Of a DNA stretch of 56,191 bases, positions 1 through 7,958 are shown in pieces. This DNA is from an uncultured Flavihumibacter sp. Its GTDB lineage: Bacteria; Bacteroidota; Bacteroidia; Chitinophagales; Chitinophagaceae. The notes under the pieces are model-generated. The model saw only the letters and a list, made by a program, of their open reading frames with translations, was not told the origin of the DNA and ran no database searches. Position numbers and translations under genes: made by a program. The stretch lies in NCBI GenBank assembly GCA_902168225.1, contig CABHOW010000040.1:1-56191 (forward strand). Reading direction: 5' to 3'. Position 1 is the stretch's first letter; each line of letters begins with the position of its first letter.

Positions 1-320
1 ATCGTTTCGAAAACTCAATCGCATTAATCCCTTTGAACATAACTAATATATTTAGCTGTAAACTACTAATTATTTTAGTTACGCGCAACTATTTTTCATA
101 TCTTCGAGAACTAAATACCTAATCCTAAAGTTTAATTTTTTTATAATTCAGATTTTATGTTTTAGATGTTGAATAGAAATTTTATGTCAAATAAAAAGGA
201 TCGCTTCTTACTAAAATTGGACGTTTTTCGATTAAACAAAGAATAATATATTTCTCTTCCTCACGCAATCAAATCCAATAATAACAAGGGTTTCAATATA
301 AAATGCCTTTTTCCTCACAC
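1..320. other. AT-rich stretch, no gene seen
   Basis: I see no convincing reading frame, RNA gene or repeat in this 320-base left edge. It lies beyond the terminator of the leftward tRNA-Met unit. It may be the end of an intergenic region belonging to a gene outside the window. Confidence 0.5.
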
Positions 321-352
321 AAAAAAGGACTCACGATTTAACGTAAGTCCTT
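321..352 (-). terminator. Rho-independent terminator of the tRNA-Met unit
   Basis: A 7-bp stem (AAGGACT at 325-331 with AGTCCTT at 346-352) encloses a 14-base loop. On the minus strand it is followed by a T run (complement of the A run 321-326). It lies 11 bases beyond the 3' end of tRNA-Met, the expected place for a tRNA terminator. Confidence 0.75.
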
Positions 353-362
353 GATTTTCATG

Positions 363-436
363 TAGCGAGATCGGGACTTGAACCCGAGACCTCAGGGTTA
401 TGAATCCTGTGCTCTAACCAACTGAGCTACCTCGCC
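363..436 (-). tRNA. tRNA-Met (anticodon CAT), probably elongator
   Basis: Read on the minus strand, this 74-base segment folds as a cloverleaf. The acceptor GGCGAGG pairs with TCTCGCT (G-T wobbles), the D arm is GCTC..GAGC, the anticodon loop is TTCATAA with anticodon CAT, and the T arm is TCGGG-TTCAAGT-CCCGA with discriminator A. One anticodon-stem pair is A-C (CAGGA against CCCTG), which is odd. CCA is not encoded. The G1-U72 wobble at the acceptor end is unlike initiator tRNA, whose 1-72 position is unpaired, so I favour elongator tRNA-Met. A tRNA-Ile with lysidine-modified CAT is the main alternative. It is the last member of a transcript that starts with two degenerate copies. Confidence 0.93.
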
Positions 437-508
437 AAATATGTCTTGAACCCAGTCCGCCTTAGGCGGATATGAATCCTGTGCTCTAACCAACTGAGCT
501 ACCTCGCC
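437..508 (-). pseudogene. tRNA-Met-like pseudo copy 1 (72 bp unit)
   Basis: The first 36 or so bases on the minus strand repeat the tRNA-Met 5' half exactly (acceptor GGCGAGG, D arm, anticodon arm 5' side, CAT). The 3' half is replaced by a short palindrome, TCCGCCTAAGGCGGA, then a T-loop-like GGGTTCAAG and a tail that cannot pair with the acceptor. It therefore cannot form a functional tRNA. It is immediately adjacent to the intact tRNA (no spacer) and almost identical to the next 72-bp unit. Confidence 0.85.
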
Positions 509-580
509 AAATATGTCTTGAACCCAGTCCGCCTTAGGCGGTTATGAATCCTGTGCTCTAACCAACTGAGCTACCTCGCC
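509..580 (-). pseudogene. tRNA-Met-like pseudo copy 2 (72 bp unit)
   Basis: Same structure as the 437-508 unit. The clear difference is one base at the junction: the intact tRNA's ATAACC is kept here, where the other copy has ATATCC. It is the promoter-proximal member: a TATATTTG element lies 10 bases upstream of its GGCGAGG. The order in the RNA is therefore pseudo copy, pseudo copy, intact tRNA-Met, terminator. Confidence 0.85.
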
Positions 581-590
581 AATTGGGGTG

Positions 591-598
591 CAAATATA
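591..598 (-). promoter_or_regulatory. -7 promoter element of the tRNA-Met unit
   Basis: The minus strand reads TATATTTG, a perfect match to the Bacteroidota -7 consensus TAnnTTTG. It lies 10 bases before the first tRNA-like unit and 26 bases after the stop codon of the upstream E1 gene. Confidence 0.65.
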
Positions 599-623
599 GG
601 TGGTTTGGATGAATGGGAAAAGC

Positions 624-2690
624 CTAATACGCCAACAATTTCCCGATGCGTTCAGCCACTTTGGTGGCAGTGGGGAGCATGGCGGTTTCTAATGCCACAT
701 TGATAGGAATAGCCGGCAGGTTTTTAGCTCCCATTACTTCAACCTTGGCATCTAAAAAATGGTAGCAATCGTTAGATATACGAAGCGATAAAGCCTCGGC
801 AAATGAATTATTTTGTTGCTCTTCGGTTAGTACTAATACTTTACCATGGCGCTTTACCGAATTAAAGATGGTTTCTTCATCTAATGGATACAAAGATCGG
901 AGGTCTACTATTTCTACTTGTCCGGGATAACGCTCTGCAGCCGCTTTTGCCCAATATACTCCCATGCCATAAGTAACCACTGTAATAGTTTCTCCCTTAC
1001 GTACCCGCTCCATTTCTGTTTGTAATACTACGTTGGCTTTACCTAGGGGCAATATATAATCTTTTGCCGGTTCGATGGTTTTGGCATCATCGGTACCGGG
1101 CACTTTACTCCAGTACAATCCTTTATGCTCAAGCATAATAACAGGATTAGGATCGAGGAAGGCGGCTTTCATCAAACCCTTCATGTCTGCGGCATTGGAA
1201 GGATATACTACTTTAATACCCTTGATAGATAATAAGGTACTTTCGATACTGCCACTATGATATGGCCCCCCACCCCCATACGCACCTACAGGTACACGCA
1301 ATACCATTTGTACGGGAAACTTACCGTTAGATAAATAACAAGATTTGGCTACTTCGGTAACCAACTGATTTAAGCCGGGATAGATATAATCGGCAAACTG
1401 GATTTCTACGATCGGCTTCATACCCATAGCGCTCAAGCCAACAGTAGATCCAACTATATAAGCCTCTTGAATGGCTGTATTAAACACTCTGTTCTCACCA
1501 TATTTTTCTGCCAGGGTTGCCGCTTCCCGGAAAACACCCCCTAGCCTTCCTCCTACATCTTGTCCGTATAATATGGCTTCAGGATATTCATCTAAAATTT
1601 CATCAATGGCATGTAGGGCAGCATCTACCATCATCACTTTCTCAGCACCTTTGGGTACTCTTTGTCCTTTTTCTTCTTTAATAGCTGTAGGTGCAAACAC
1701 ATGATCTTCAACGGAACGAATATCTGGTTCAGCAGCTCCTTGTGCTTTCTTAAAATCTTCCAGTATGATTTCAAGAGCGTCGGTTTCTACTTTATTAATT
1801 TCATGATCATTAAATCCCACACCGTTTAGGAGATGCCTTAGTTTAGGGATTGGATCATATAATCCATGTTTTAATAAATCTTCTCTGCTTCTGTAAAACT
1901 CTTTGCGTACCCCGCTGGTATGATGCCCTAATAATGGCACTTTCGCATGCACTAGTACTGGTTTTCTTTCGGTGCGGGCATAGTTTACTGCCTGCTCCAT
2001 AGTTTCATAGCAACGCATAAAATCGCTGCCATCGCATTGCATTCGCTTAAGACCTTTAAAACCACAAGCATATTCATAGGCATTCATGGTTCTTACTTCA
2101 TCGGCACTGGCACTGATACTCCACTGGTTATCCTGTACTAAATAAACAATCGGTAATTGTTTGAGGGATGCAAATTGAAGGGCTTCACTTACCTCTCCTT
2201 CCGTCATACTTCCATCACCTAATGAACATATAACGATGGGTGATTTTCCATCGGCGGATTTTCGGAGTTTGGCCGATTGTGTTTGCTCCAGAAACTGAAC
2301 ACCTTGGGCTAAACCTGTGGTAGGTATGGCCTGCATACCAGTGGCACTGCTTTGGTGTATGATAGAAGGACGAACTTCATCTTTATTACTGGGGTGGCAA
2401 TAATATGACCTACCACCGGAGAAGGGATCATCTTTTTTGGCCAACAATTGAAGCATTAACTCGTACGGCTCAAAGCCTGCTGCGAGCATTAAACTATCAT
2501 CTCTATAATAGGGGCTTACCCAATCGCAGGGTAGTAATTGTAAACCGGTTGCAATTTGAATAGCTTCGTGGCCGCGAGAGGTAGAATGCACATACTTACA
2601 CACCTGCCTATTGGCATCGTAGGTTTCACTCATGGATTTTGCCATCATCATGAGCTTATACGCCTGCAGTAATATATTGGGTGTAAGCAT
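624..2690 (-). CDS. 2-oxoacid dehydrogenase E1, fused alpha and beta subunits (branched-chain type)
   Basis: Thiamine-diphosphate-dependent E1 of a 2-oxoacid dehydrogenase complex, which decarboxylates a 2-oxo acid and acylates the lipoyl group of E2. At 688 aa it is a natural alpha-beta fusion. Residues 1 to about 330 are the alpha-like half, with the ThDP/Mg motif starting GDGSMTEGE at about 158 and closing at QDN about 188. From about 345 the beta-like half starts, including the conserved EAYIVGSTVGLS stretch and a transketolase C-terminal domain. Branched-chain 2-oxoacids are the likely substrate by resemblance, but pyruvate-type activity cannot be excluded. No E2 or E3 gene is nearby. 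The start codon ATG is separated by 1 base from the upstream FAH-family stop, so the two are probably co-transcribed. Confidence 0.9.
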   Translation of the reverse strand: MLTPNILLQAYKLMMMAKSMSETYDANRQVCKYVHSTSRGHEAIQIATGLQLLPCDWVSPYYRDDSLMLAAGFEPYELMLQLLAKKDDPFSGGRSYYCHPSNKDEVRPSIIHQSSATGMQAIPTTGLAQGVQFLEQTQSAKLRKSADGKSPIVICSLGDGSMTEGEVSEALQFASLKQLPIVYLVQDNQWSISASADEVRTMNAYEYACGFKGLKRMQCDGSDFMRCYETMEQAVNYARTERKPVLVHAKVPLLGHHTSGVRKEFYRSREDLLKHGLYDPIPKLRHLLNGVGFNDHEINKVETDALEIILEDFKKAQGAAEPDIRSVEDHVFAPTAIKEEKGQRVPKGAEKVMMVDAALHAIDEILDEYPEAILYGQDVGGRLGGVFREAATLAEKYGENRVFNTAIQEAYIVGSTVGLSAMGMKPIVEIQFADYIYPGLNQLVTEVAKSCYLSNGKFPVQMVLRVPVGAYGGGGPYHSGSIESTLLSIKGIKVVYPSNAADMKGLMKAAFLDPNPVIMLEHKGLYWSKVPGTDDAKTIEPAKDYILPLGKANVVLQTEMERVRKGETITVVTYGMGVYWAKAAAERYPGQVEIVDLRSLYPLDEETIFNSVKRHGKVLVLTEEQQNNSFAEALSLRISNDCYHFLDAKVEVMGAKNLPAIPINVALETAMLPTATKVAERIGKLLAY

Positions 2691-2691
2691 G

Positions 2692-3303
2692 CTATTTTAT
2701 TTCCAGTTCAAACATTTTTTCATTCTCAAAAAAACCTTCCAATATATCTCCTACCACACATTCTCCTACTCCTGCCGGTGTACCTGTATAAATGAGGTCG
2801 CCGATATTGAGGGAGAAATAATTTGAGATATGAGAAACGATTTGGTTGAAAGAAAAGATCATGTGTGATGTATCTCCCACCTGAACCGTTGTTTGATTAT
2901 TTTTCAGTGAAAAATGAATAGGGTTCTTTAAGAGTTTTTCTGTTAAAGGCACCCAATTTCCAACCACTGCCGAATTATCCCAAGCTTTGGCTTTCTCCCA
3001 AGGCAAGCCTTTCTTCTTCAATGCAGCCTGTATATCACGGGCGGTAAAATCAATACCGATAGTTACCGCATCGTAATAACGCTGGGCTTGTTGCTCGGTG
3101 ATATAGCGCCCGTTTTTACAAACGCGTAACACGAGCTCGGCTTCATAATGCAATTCGTTGGAAAACTCGGGATAATAGAATGGCGTATGCGACTGTAGCA
3201 GTGCAGTTTTAGGTTTCATGAAAATAACGGGCTCTTCAGGAACTTCGTTGCCCAGTTCTTTTGCATGATCGGCATAATTTCGGCCTACGCAAAAAATTTT
3301 CAT
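2692..3303 (-). CDS. fumarylacetoacetate hydrolase family protein
   Basis: A 203-aa single-domain FAH-fold enzyme. The start MKIFCVGRNYADHAKELG is typical of the family, and a metal-site pattern is visible (HYEAELVLR at about 52 gives the E-x-E pair; GIDFTARD at about 89 gives a D). The C-terminal IYTGTPAGVG is the usual FAH signature. Members hydrolyse or decarboxylate 2,4-dioxo or oxaloacetate-like compounds, often in aromatic or amino-acid breakdown or as oxaloacetate decarboxylases. The exact substrate is not readable. It sits directly upstream of the E1 gene in the same direction with a 1-base gap, which fits an amino-acid or keto-acid breakdown operon. Confidence 0.88.
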   Translation of the reverse strand: MKIFCVGRNYADHAKELGNEVPEEPVIFMKPKTALLQSHTPFYYPEFSNELHYEAELVLRVCKNGRYITEQQAQRYYDAVTIGIDFTARDIQAALKKKGLPWEKAKAWDNSAVVGNWVPLTEKLLKNPIHFSLKNNQTTVQVGDTSHMIFSFNQIVSHISNYFSLNIGDLIYTGTPAGVGECVVGDILEGFFENEKMFELEIK

Positions 3304-3422
3304 AGTACAGTCGCATTTAAAATAGTAACGAGCTGCCCCTGAGTAATTTTAATTTGTGGGTACGGTTTGGGGTCAACTCAATTATATTTCCAACACTTAT
3401 AACTATGAAAGACTATGGTTTA

Positions 3423-3998
3423 TTATGTAAAACTTAAATTATTTGCCATATTCATGGCTTTTTGGAGGCCTATTGTCGCAAAGGCTTCAATTATATCCAA
3501 GCAAGCAGGTATTTTTTTATCAACCATTACCCTTTCCTCCGGTAACCATTTGCTCAGTACAAACTCGGCCTGTCGGCCTTTTGGGTAATTATTACCTATT
3601 CCAAAGCGTAACCGGGCGTACTCCGTACTTCCAAGGGTAAGTTCAATATCTTTCAACCCATTATGTCCGCCGGCACTGCCACTACCTCTCAATCGAAGTT
3701 TATCTAGCGGTAAAGCCAGTTCATCTACAATCGTAAGGGTTTGAGACAGATCGAGTTTTTCCTTATCAAGCCAATATTTAAAGGCTTTTCCGCTCAAATT
3801 CATATATGTAGTGGGCTTAATACAAATAAAGGTTTTACCCTTCCATTTTACCTCTGCTACATCTGCCAAACGGCCGGTACTAAAAAAAACATTGTGTTTC
3901 CGAACAAAGGCATCGAGTACATCAAACCCAATATTATGTCTGGTATGCTTGTATTCGTCTCCAATATTCCCGAGTCCAATTATTAAAAATCGTTGCAT
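3423..3998 (-). CDS. pth: peptidyl-tRNA hydrolase
   Basis: Cytosolic enzyme that frees tRNA from peptidyl-tRNA dropped by ribosomes. Catalytic residues of the Pth family are visible: N11, H21 (in the HTRHNIGF region) and D92 (VDEL), plus GSAGGHNGL at about 107-115. Its 191-aa length is normal. Two ATG codons abut (3999-4001 and 3996-3998). I choose the second because a perfect -7 promoter element, TATTTTTG (4003-4010), ends 4 bases before it and only 1 base before the first, so the message probably starts at or next to the second ATG. It is divergent from the histidine kinase gene with about 80 bases between. Confidence 0.95.
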   Translation of the reverse strand: MQRFLIIGLGNIGDEYKHTRHNIGFDVLDAFVRKHNVFFSTGRLADVAEVKWKGKTFICIKPTTYMNLSGKAFKYWLDKEKLDLSQTLTIVDELALPLDKLRLRGSGSAGGHNGLKDIELTLGSTEYARLRFGIGNNYPKGRQAEFVLSKWLPEERVMVDKKIPACLDIIEAFATIGLQKAMNMANNLSFT

Positions 3999-4002
3999 CA
4001 TG

Positions 4003-4010
4003 CAAAAATA
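4003..4010 (-). promoter_or_regulatory. -7 promoter element of pth
   Basis: TATTTTTG on the minus strand matches TAnnTTTG. It ends 4 bases before the preferred pth start codon, implying a leaderless or nearly leaderless mRNA. Confidence 0.6.
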
Positions 4011-4077
4011 GCTTCTTGTGTTAAATTTAGAATTATAACTACAAAGCCAATGCATAGATTATCGTAATTTGCTCGGT

Positions 4078-5361
4078 ATGGGATTCAAGGCGAATATACG
4101 CGGGCTTATAAAGGGTATTTTATATTACGGAACCAAGCATACATCTGATATAGACGAGCAAGACAAAATTAAAGTGGTGAATTTTATCATCGCACCCAGC
4201 CTACCTATTCTCCTAGTACTTATAATACTAAATATTACAAATGCCCGGTACTTATTAGCCGGCACCAATACAGTTGTATTTATAGTTGGGACACTAACGA
4301 TACTGATTAACCCATTTAAGAAATATGATACGCTGAAATTAGTGCTGAATATAATCTTATCTATCACTTGTACCGTTCAGGCAATATCTTACCATAATGG
4401 TTCTGAATATTTTAATATTCAAAATTTAGTGGTGATCATGATTTTTTTCAACGACAGAAAATTCCTGATCCCTTCCATCGGTACCAGTGTTATATGTTTC
4501 GTGTTTGCTAAGTATTGGGTGATCACACACCCTCCTATTATTGAGCAAGTATCTACCGGCAGAGTTGCGTTTAATATGACATGGTTTTTGGCTATGATGG
4601 TTTTCGGGCTTCTATATTTCAAAAGAAATCAACGAAGAATAAAGAAGTCGCTGGAGGAAAAAAATGATCAGTTATCTGCAGCCAATAATACCAAAGAAAA
4701 AATCTTTACCATTGTTGCACATGATTTACGATCCCCTATTGCACAGTTAAAGGGAGGATTAGATTTAGTAAACAAGCAATATATATCTGCAGAAGAATTC
4801 AAGGGAATGTCGGGTGGATTTTATAAACAAATTGATGAATTACAAGCTAATTTGGATACCCTACTAAATTGGAGTCAGAGCCAGTTAGCAGGTATCACAG
4901 CCAAACCTAAAATATGCTCTGTTAAAACACTAGCAGAGGAAGCAGTTAGCCTCATACAACAAATGGCTGAAGAAAAAGAGATTTATATTAAGCGTCAGTT
5001 AGACCCCATGATGATCTATGCAGATCCCGACCAAATTCGTATTGTAATTCGTAACCTTATTTTCAATGCCATCAAGTTCAGTAATAGAAAGAGTAATATC
5101 TATTTATTATCGGCACTCGAAAACGGATTTGCTCATATTACAATTCAAGATGAAGGAATTGGCATTGAAGAAACTACCCTATCAAAACTGTTTACAGATG
5201 AGCCGATCATTTCTTCGAGGGGAACGGAGAAAGAAAAGGGAACAGGATTAGGTTTGAAACTTTGTAAAGAATTTATTCATATCAATCAAGGAACGATCGA
5301 TGTAGAAAGTGAAATAGGCAAGGGAACAAAGTTTAGAATTGCCTTGCCTTTAGCCAAATAA
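4078..5361 (+). CDS. membrane sensor histidine kinase (orphan)
   Basis: About six hydrophobic segments fill residues 30-180. A short coiled linker follows, then a HisKA dimerisation domain with the phospho-acceptor in TIVAHDLRSP (H about 215). The HATPase_c domain has the N box (NLIFNAIKFSN), G1 (DEGIGIEE) and G2 (GTGLGLKLC). It should autophosphorylate and pass phosphate to a response regulator, but none is encoded nearby. The membrane region has no extracellular sensor loop of note, so the signal may be membrane-borne. I start at ATG 4078; an in-frame TTG lies three codons earlier. It converges with the L25 gene. Confidence 0.9.
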   Translation: MGFKANIRGLIKGILYYGTKHTSDIDEQDKIKVVNFIIAPSLPILLVLIILNITNARYLLAGTNTVVFIVGTLTILINPFKKYDTLKLVLNIILSITCTVQAISYHNGSEYFNIQNLVVIMIFFNDRKFLIPSIGTSVICFVFAKYWVITHPPIIEQVSTGRVAFNMTWFLAMMVFGLLYFKRNQRRIKKSLEEKNDQLSAANNTKEKIFTIVAHDLRSPIAQLKGGLDLVNKQYISAEEFKGMSGGFYKQIDELQANLDTLLNWSQSQLAGITAKPKICSVKTLAEEAVSLIQQMAEEKEIYIKRQLDPMMIYADPDQIRIVIRNLIFNAIKFSNRKSNIYLLSALENGFAHITIQDEGIGIEETTLSKLFTDEPIISSRGTEKEKGTGLGLKLCKEFIHINQGTIDVESEIGKGTKFRIALPLAK

Positions 5362-5388
5362 AAAGCCCCAACCAAGTGGAGGGGGCTT
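5361..5388 (-). terminator. terminator between the histidine kinase and L25 genes
   Basis: The stem AAGCCCC (5363-5369) pairs with GGGGCTT (5382-5388) around a 12-base loop. On the minus strand it is followed by CTTTTTATTT, so it best ends the L25 transcript. The plus strand lacks a T run, although the hairpin could slow both polymerases. Confidence 0.7.
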
Positions 5389-5408
5389 GAAAAAATCTTG
5401 ATAAAAAA

Positions 5409-5999
5409 TTATTTCTTCTTTTCGTCTTTTGCGGCTGTAGCTTCTTCTTGTTTCAACTGACGCGTCATTACTACAGAAGCGATGGGAATACGTGGTGAGT
5501 TCAAAATCTCGATATTATCGGCTTTTACATCTTCTACACGAATATTTCCGTTCAATTCTAAATTAGTAATATCTACATTGATCGTTTCACGCAAATGTTT
5601 AGGTAATGCTTTTACTTTTAATGACTTCATTTTAGTAACTAACTTACCTCCTTCTTTAACACCTGCAGAAGTACCTGTAAATTTCAAAGGCAAAGTAGCA
5701 ATAACAGGTTTATTATCTACTAATTCCAATAAATCAACGTGAATTAATTCATCGGAAACCTTATCAAACTGTAAGTCTTTTAAAATACACTTGTATTTTT
5801 TTCCGCCTACTTGAACTTCTGCCAATTGGAATTCACCGGTGTATACTAAAGGTTTTAATGCTTTAGCCGGAGCGTAGAAATTGATCTCCTCGGCACCACC
5901 GTAAATTACACCCGGCACATTTTCCTGAGAGCGAATTTGGCGGGCTGCCTTCTTCCCGTGTTCGGTCCTCAGAACACCTTCGATTGTAATTGTTTTCAT
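5409..5999 (-). CDS. rplY: 50S ribosomal protein L25/general stress protein Ctc
   Basis: A long-form L25 (TL5/Ctc type), 196 aa. The N-terminal 5S-rRNA-binding beta barrel spans about 1-95 (MKTITIEGVLRTEHGKKAAR, VPGVIYGG). A second TL5 beta domain spans about 96-180, and the tail is lysine and glutamate rich (KDEKKK). It binds 5S rRNA in the central protuberance. The promoter element TACCTTTG (6020-6027) leaves a short leader. Between it and the upstream prs gene lies a heptad inverted repeat, so it is probably transcribed separately from prs, unlike the prs-ctc operons of Firmicutes whose gene order it shares. Confidence 0.92.
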   Translation of the reverse strand: MKTITIEGVLRTEHGKKAARQIRSQENVPGVIYGGAEEINFYAPAKALKPLVYTGEFQLAEVQVGGKKYKCILKDLQFDKVSDELIHVDLLELVDNKPVIATLPLKFTGTSAGVKEGGKLVTKMKSLKVKALPKHLRETINVDITNLELNGNIRVEDVKADNIEILNSPRIPIASVVMTRQLKQEEATAAKDEKKK

Positions 6000-6019
6000 T
6001 TATTTAAATTTTTGGACGG

Positions 6020-6027
6020 CAAAGGTA
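6020..6027 (-). promoter_or_regulatory. -7 promoter element of the L25/ctc gene
   Basis: The minus strand reads TACCTTTG, a perfect TAnnTTTG, 20 bases before the ATG. The region where a -33 element should lie falls in the left arm of the 6035-6162 heptad repeat. Confidence 0.6.
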
Positions 6028-6034
6028 GGGATTT

Positions 6035-6162
6035 TAGTGGATAGTGTATAGTGGTTAGTGAATAGTATCAAAATATAAACACAACTAATTAATAATCAAT
6101 GAGTTAAACACTACCCACTACCCACTATACACTATACACTAAACACTAAACACTAATCACTT
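6035..6162. repeat. heptad repeat (TAGTGnn), long inverted repeat
   Basis: Left arm: TAGTG at 6035, 6042, 6049 and 6056 (then TAGTA at 6063), exactly every 7 bases with a varying dinucleotide between. Right arm: CACTA at 6109, 6116, 6123, 6130, 6137, 6144 and 6151 (then CACTT at 6158), again exact 7-base phase. The arms are complementary and enclose a 41-base AT-rich loop. The right arm ends directly at the prs stop codon. Confidence 0.95.
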
Positions 6163-7119
6163 TTACTTATCCTTTCCCCTCAACTGAGAGTGAATAAACA
6201 GGCTGGTAATACTTTTATTTTCATAAGCATTACGAATAGCAATAGCAAAAAGCTCCGCTACAGAAATAATTTTGATCTTCGATGTTTCTTTTTTTAGTGG
6301 AATAGTATCACATACCACCAATTCTTCAAGCACAGAATTTTCAATATTTTCATATGCTTTACCACTTAACACAGGATGGGTAATGATTGCCCTTACGCTG
6401 CGGGCCCCCTTTTCTTTTAATAAAGCAGCCGCTTTAGCCAAAGTACCGCCCGTATCACAGATATCATCGATGATAACGATATCTCTGTTTGTAACATCCC
6501 CAATAACTACCATACTGGCAATTTCATTGGCACGCTTACGATGTTTATCACAAATTACCATTTCAGCATTAAAATAGCTGGCTACTTCCCTTACGCGATT
6601 GGTACTGCCTACATCAGGAGCCGCAAACGCTAAATTCTTTAGTTTTAGCTGCTCGATATAGGGAATAAAAATGGCTGAACTATCTAAGTGATCTACAGGT
6701 ACTTCAAAGAATGCCTGAATTTGTGGTGCATGAAGATCCATGGTAATGACCCTGTTGGCGCCGGCGGCTTCCAGTAGTGTGGCAATGAGTTTGGAACCAA
6801 TGGCTACACGGGGTTTATCTTTTCTATCCTGCCTTGCAAAACCATAATAAGGTATTACGGCTATGATCTTATAAGCGCTGGCTCTTTTAGCAGCATCGAT
6901 CATCAATAACAACTCCATTAAGTTATCGGTAGGAGCATATGTACTCTGTACTAAAAAAACATAATCGCCACGAATACTTTCCAGAAAAATGGGCTGAAAC
7001 TCACCATCACTGAATTTCTGAATATTAATTTTTCCGATGGGGGCGCCAAATTGCTTGGCAATTTTCTCGGCGAGTTTTTGAGAACCCGTACCCGAAAATA
7101 TCTTGACAGAAGGATTCAT
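6163..7119 (-). CDS. prs: ribose-phosphate pyrophosphokinase
   Basis: Makes PRPP from ribose-5-phosphate and ATP for purine, pyrimidine, His, Trp and NAD synthesis. At 318 aa it has the standard class I length. Visible features are FSDGEF (about 36-41), the catalytic flexible-loop region (DRKDKPRVA, about 99), the metal-binding DLHAPQIQAFF (about 131) and the PRPP-binding loop DIVIIDDICDTGG (about 215-227). It is divergent from radC with a 72-base gap and is followed by the TAGTG heptad inverted repeat, which may end its transcript before the L25 gene. Confidence 0.97.
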   Translation of the reverse strand: MNPSVKIFSGTGSQKLAEKIAKQFGAPIGKINIQKFSDGEFQPIFLESIRGDYVFLVQSTYAPTDNLMELLLMIDAAKRASAYKIIAVIPYYGFARQDRKDKPRVAIGSKLIATLLEAAGANRVITMDLHAPQIQAFFEVPVDHLDSSAIFIPYIEQLKLKNLAFAAPDVGSTNRVREVASYFNAEMVICDKHRKRANEIASMVVIGDVTNRDIVIIDDICDTGGTLAKAAALLKEKGARSVRAIITHPVLSGKAYENIENSVLEELVVCDTIPLKKETSKIKIISVAELFAIAIRNAYENKSITSLFIHSQLRGKDK

Positions 7120-7191
7120 AACACAGTTATATGGCGCGAAGATATTGATTCAAATAAGAAATACTATTTTGAAATAACACTTGTTTATATT

Positions 7192-7881
7192 ATGAGGAAA
7201 TTTTCTATTAAAGAATGGGCTGAAACAGAACGCCCCCGAGAAAAGATGTTATTGCTCGGAACTGATCATTTGAGCAATACTGAGCTATTGGCGATTTTGA
7301 TTAATACAGGCACCCCACAAGCCACGGCTATCGATATTGCAAGGGCTTTATTGCATGCCGTAAATAACGACCTATCTAAACTTGGAACGCTCTCTGTTCG
7401 TGAAATAACACAATTGAATATCAAAGGATTAGGCAGCACCAAAGCCATTAGTATCGTGGCTTCTCTTGAATTGGGCAGACGCCGGCAAACAGCCATTACC
7501 CGCAAAGAAAAGATTAATACCACTACCGATATGGCCGCTTTTTTGAAATCCTCTTTTCAATTTTATACACATGAAATTTTTGCGGTTGTTTTCTTAAATC
7601 AGGCAAGCAAAATTTTACAAGTTGAAATTATTAGTGAGGGAGGAATTACGGGTACCGTTGCCGATCCGCGTATCATCCTGAAAAAAGCTTTAGAACACCA
7701 AGCTACCGCGATTATCCTATGTCATAATCATCCCAGTGGTAACCTCAAACCGAGCAGCGCAGATGAAATGCTCACACAGAAAATAAAAAATGCAGCAAAT
7801 TTTTTAGACATCAAAGTTGCCGATCATATCATCGTAAGTAGTGAGGGGTATTATAGTTTTGCGGAAGAAGGACTTATGTAG
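7192..7881 (+). CDS. radC: RadC family JAB/MPN-domain protein
   Basis: At 229 aa this is the standard RadC length. An N-terminal helix-hairpin-helix-like UPF0758 region (about 1-100) precedes a JAB1/MPN metalloprotease-like domain whose signature CHNHPSG (H178, H180) and D191 are intact. The cellular function of RadC is unsettled; links to recombination repair are historical. I chose ATG 7192 (MRKFSIKEWAETERP is the usual family start) over longer in-frame options that overlap prs. Its TAG stop (7879-7881) is itself the first three bases of a TAGTG heptad repeat. Confidence 0.93.
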   Translation: MRKFSIKEWAETERPREKMLLLGTDHLSNTELLAILINTGTPQATAIDIARALLHAVNNDLSKLGTLSVREITQLNIKGLGSTKAISIVASLELGRRRQTAITRKEKINTTTDMAAFLKSSFQFYTHEIFAVVFLNQASKILQVEIISEGGITGTVADPRIILKKALEHQATAIILCHNHPSGNLKPSSADEMLTQKIKNAANFLDIKVADHIIVSSEGYYSFAEEGLM

Positions 7882-7958
7882 TGGATAGTGAATAGTGGGT
7901 AGTGGGTAATGTTCAGTTGATAAGGTACTACTCACTATTCACTATCCACTACTCACTA
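7879..7958. repeat. heptad repeat (TAGTGnn) filling a convergent gene gap
   Basis: TAGTG occurs at 7879, 7886, 7893 and 7900, with TAATG at 7907. The complementary arm has TACTA at 7926 and CACTA at 7933, 7940, 7947 and 7954. All are in strict 7-base phase. The first unit contains the radC stop codon and the last unit abuts the stop codon (7959-7961) of the convergent DUF3467 gene. The whole intergenic gap is therefore one imperfect hairpin. Confidence 0.95.

Noticed and set aside
437..580. Two 72-bp direct repeats as a CRISPR array or as two more functional tRNAs
   Set aside because: There are only two units, no spacers, and the units start with a tRNA 5' half. The 3' halves cannot pair with the acceptor stem, so they are neither CRISPR nor intact tRNAs.
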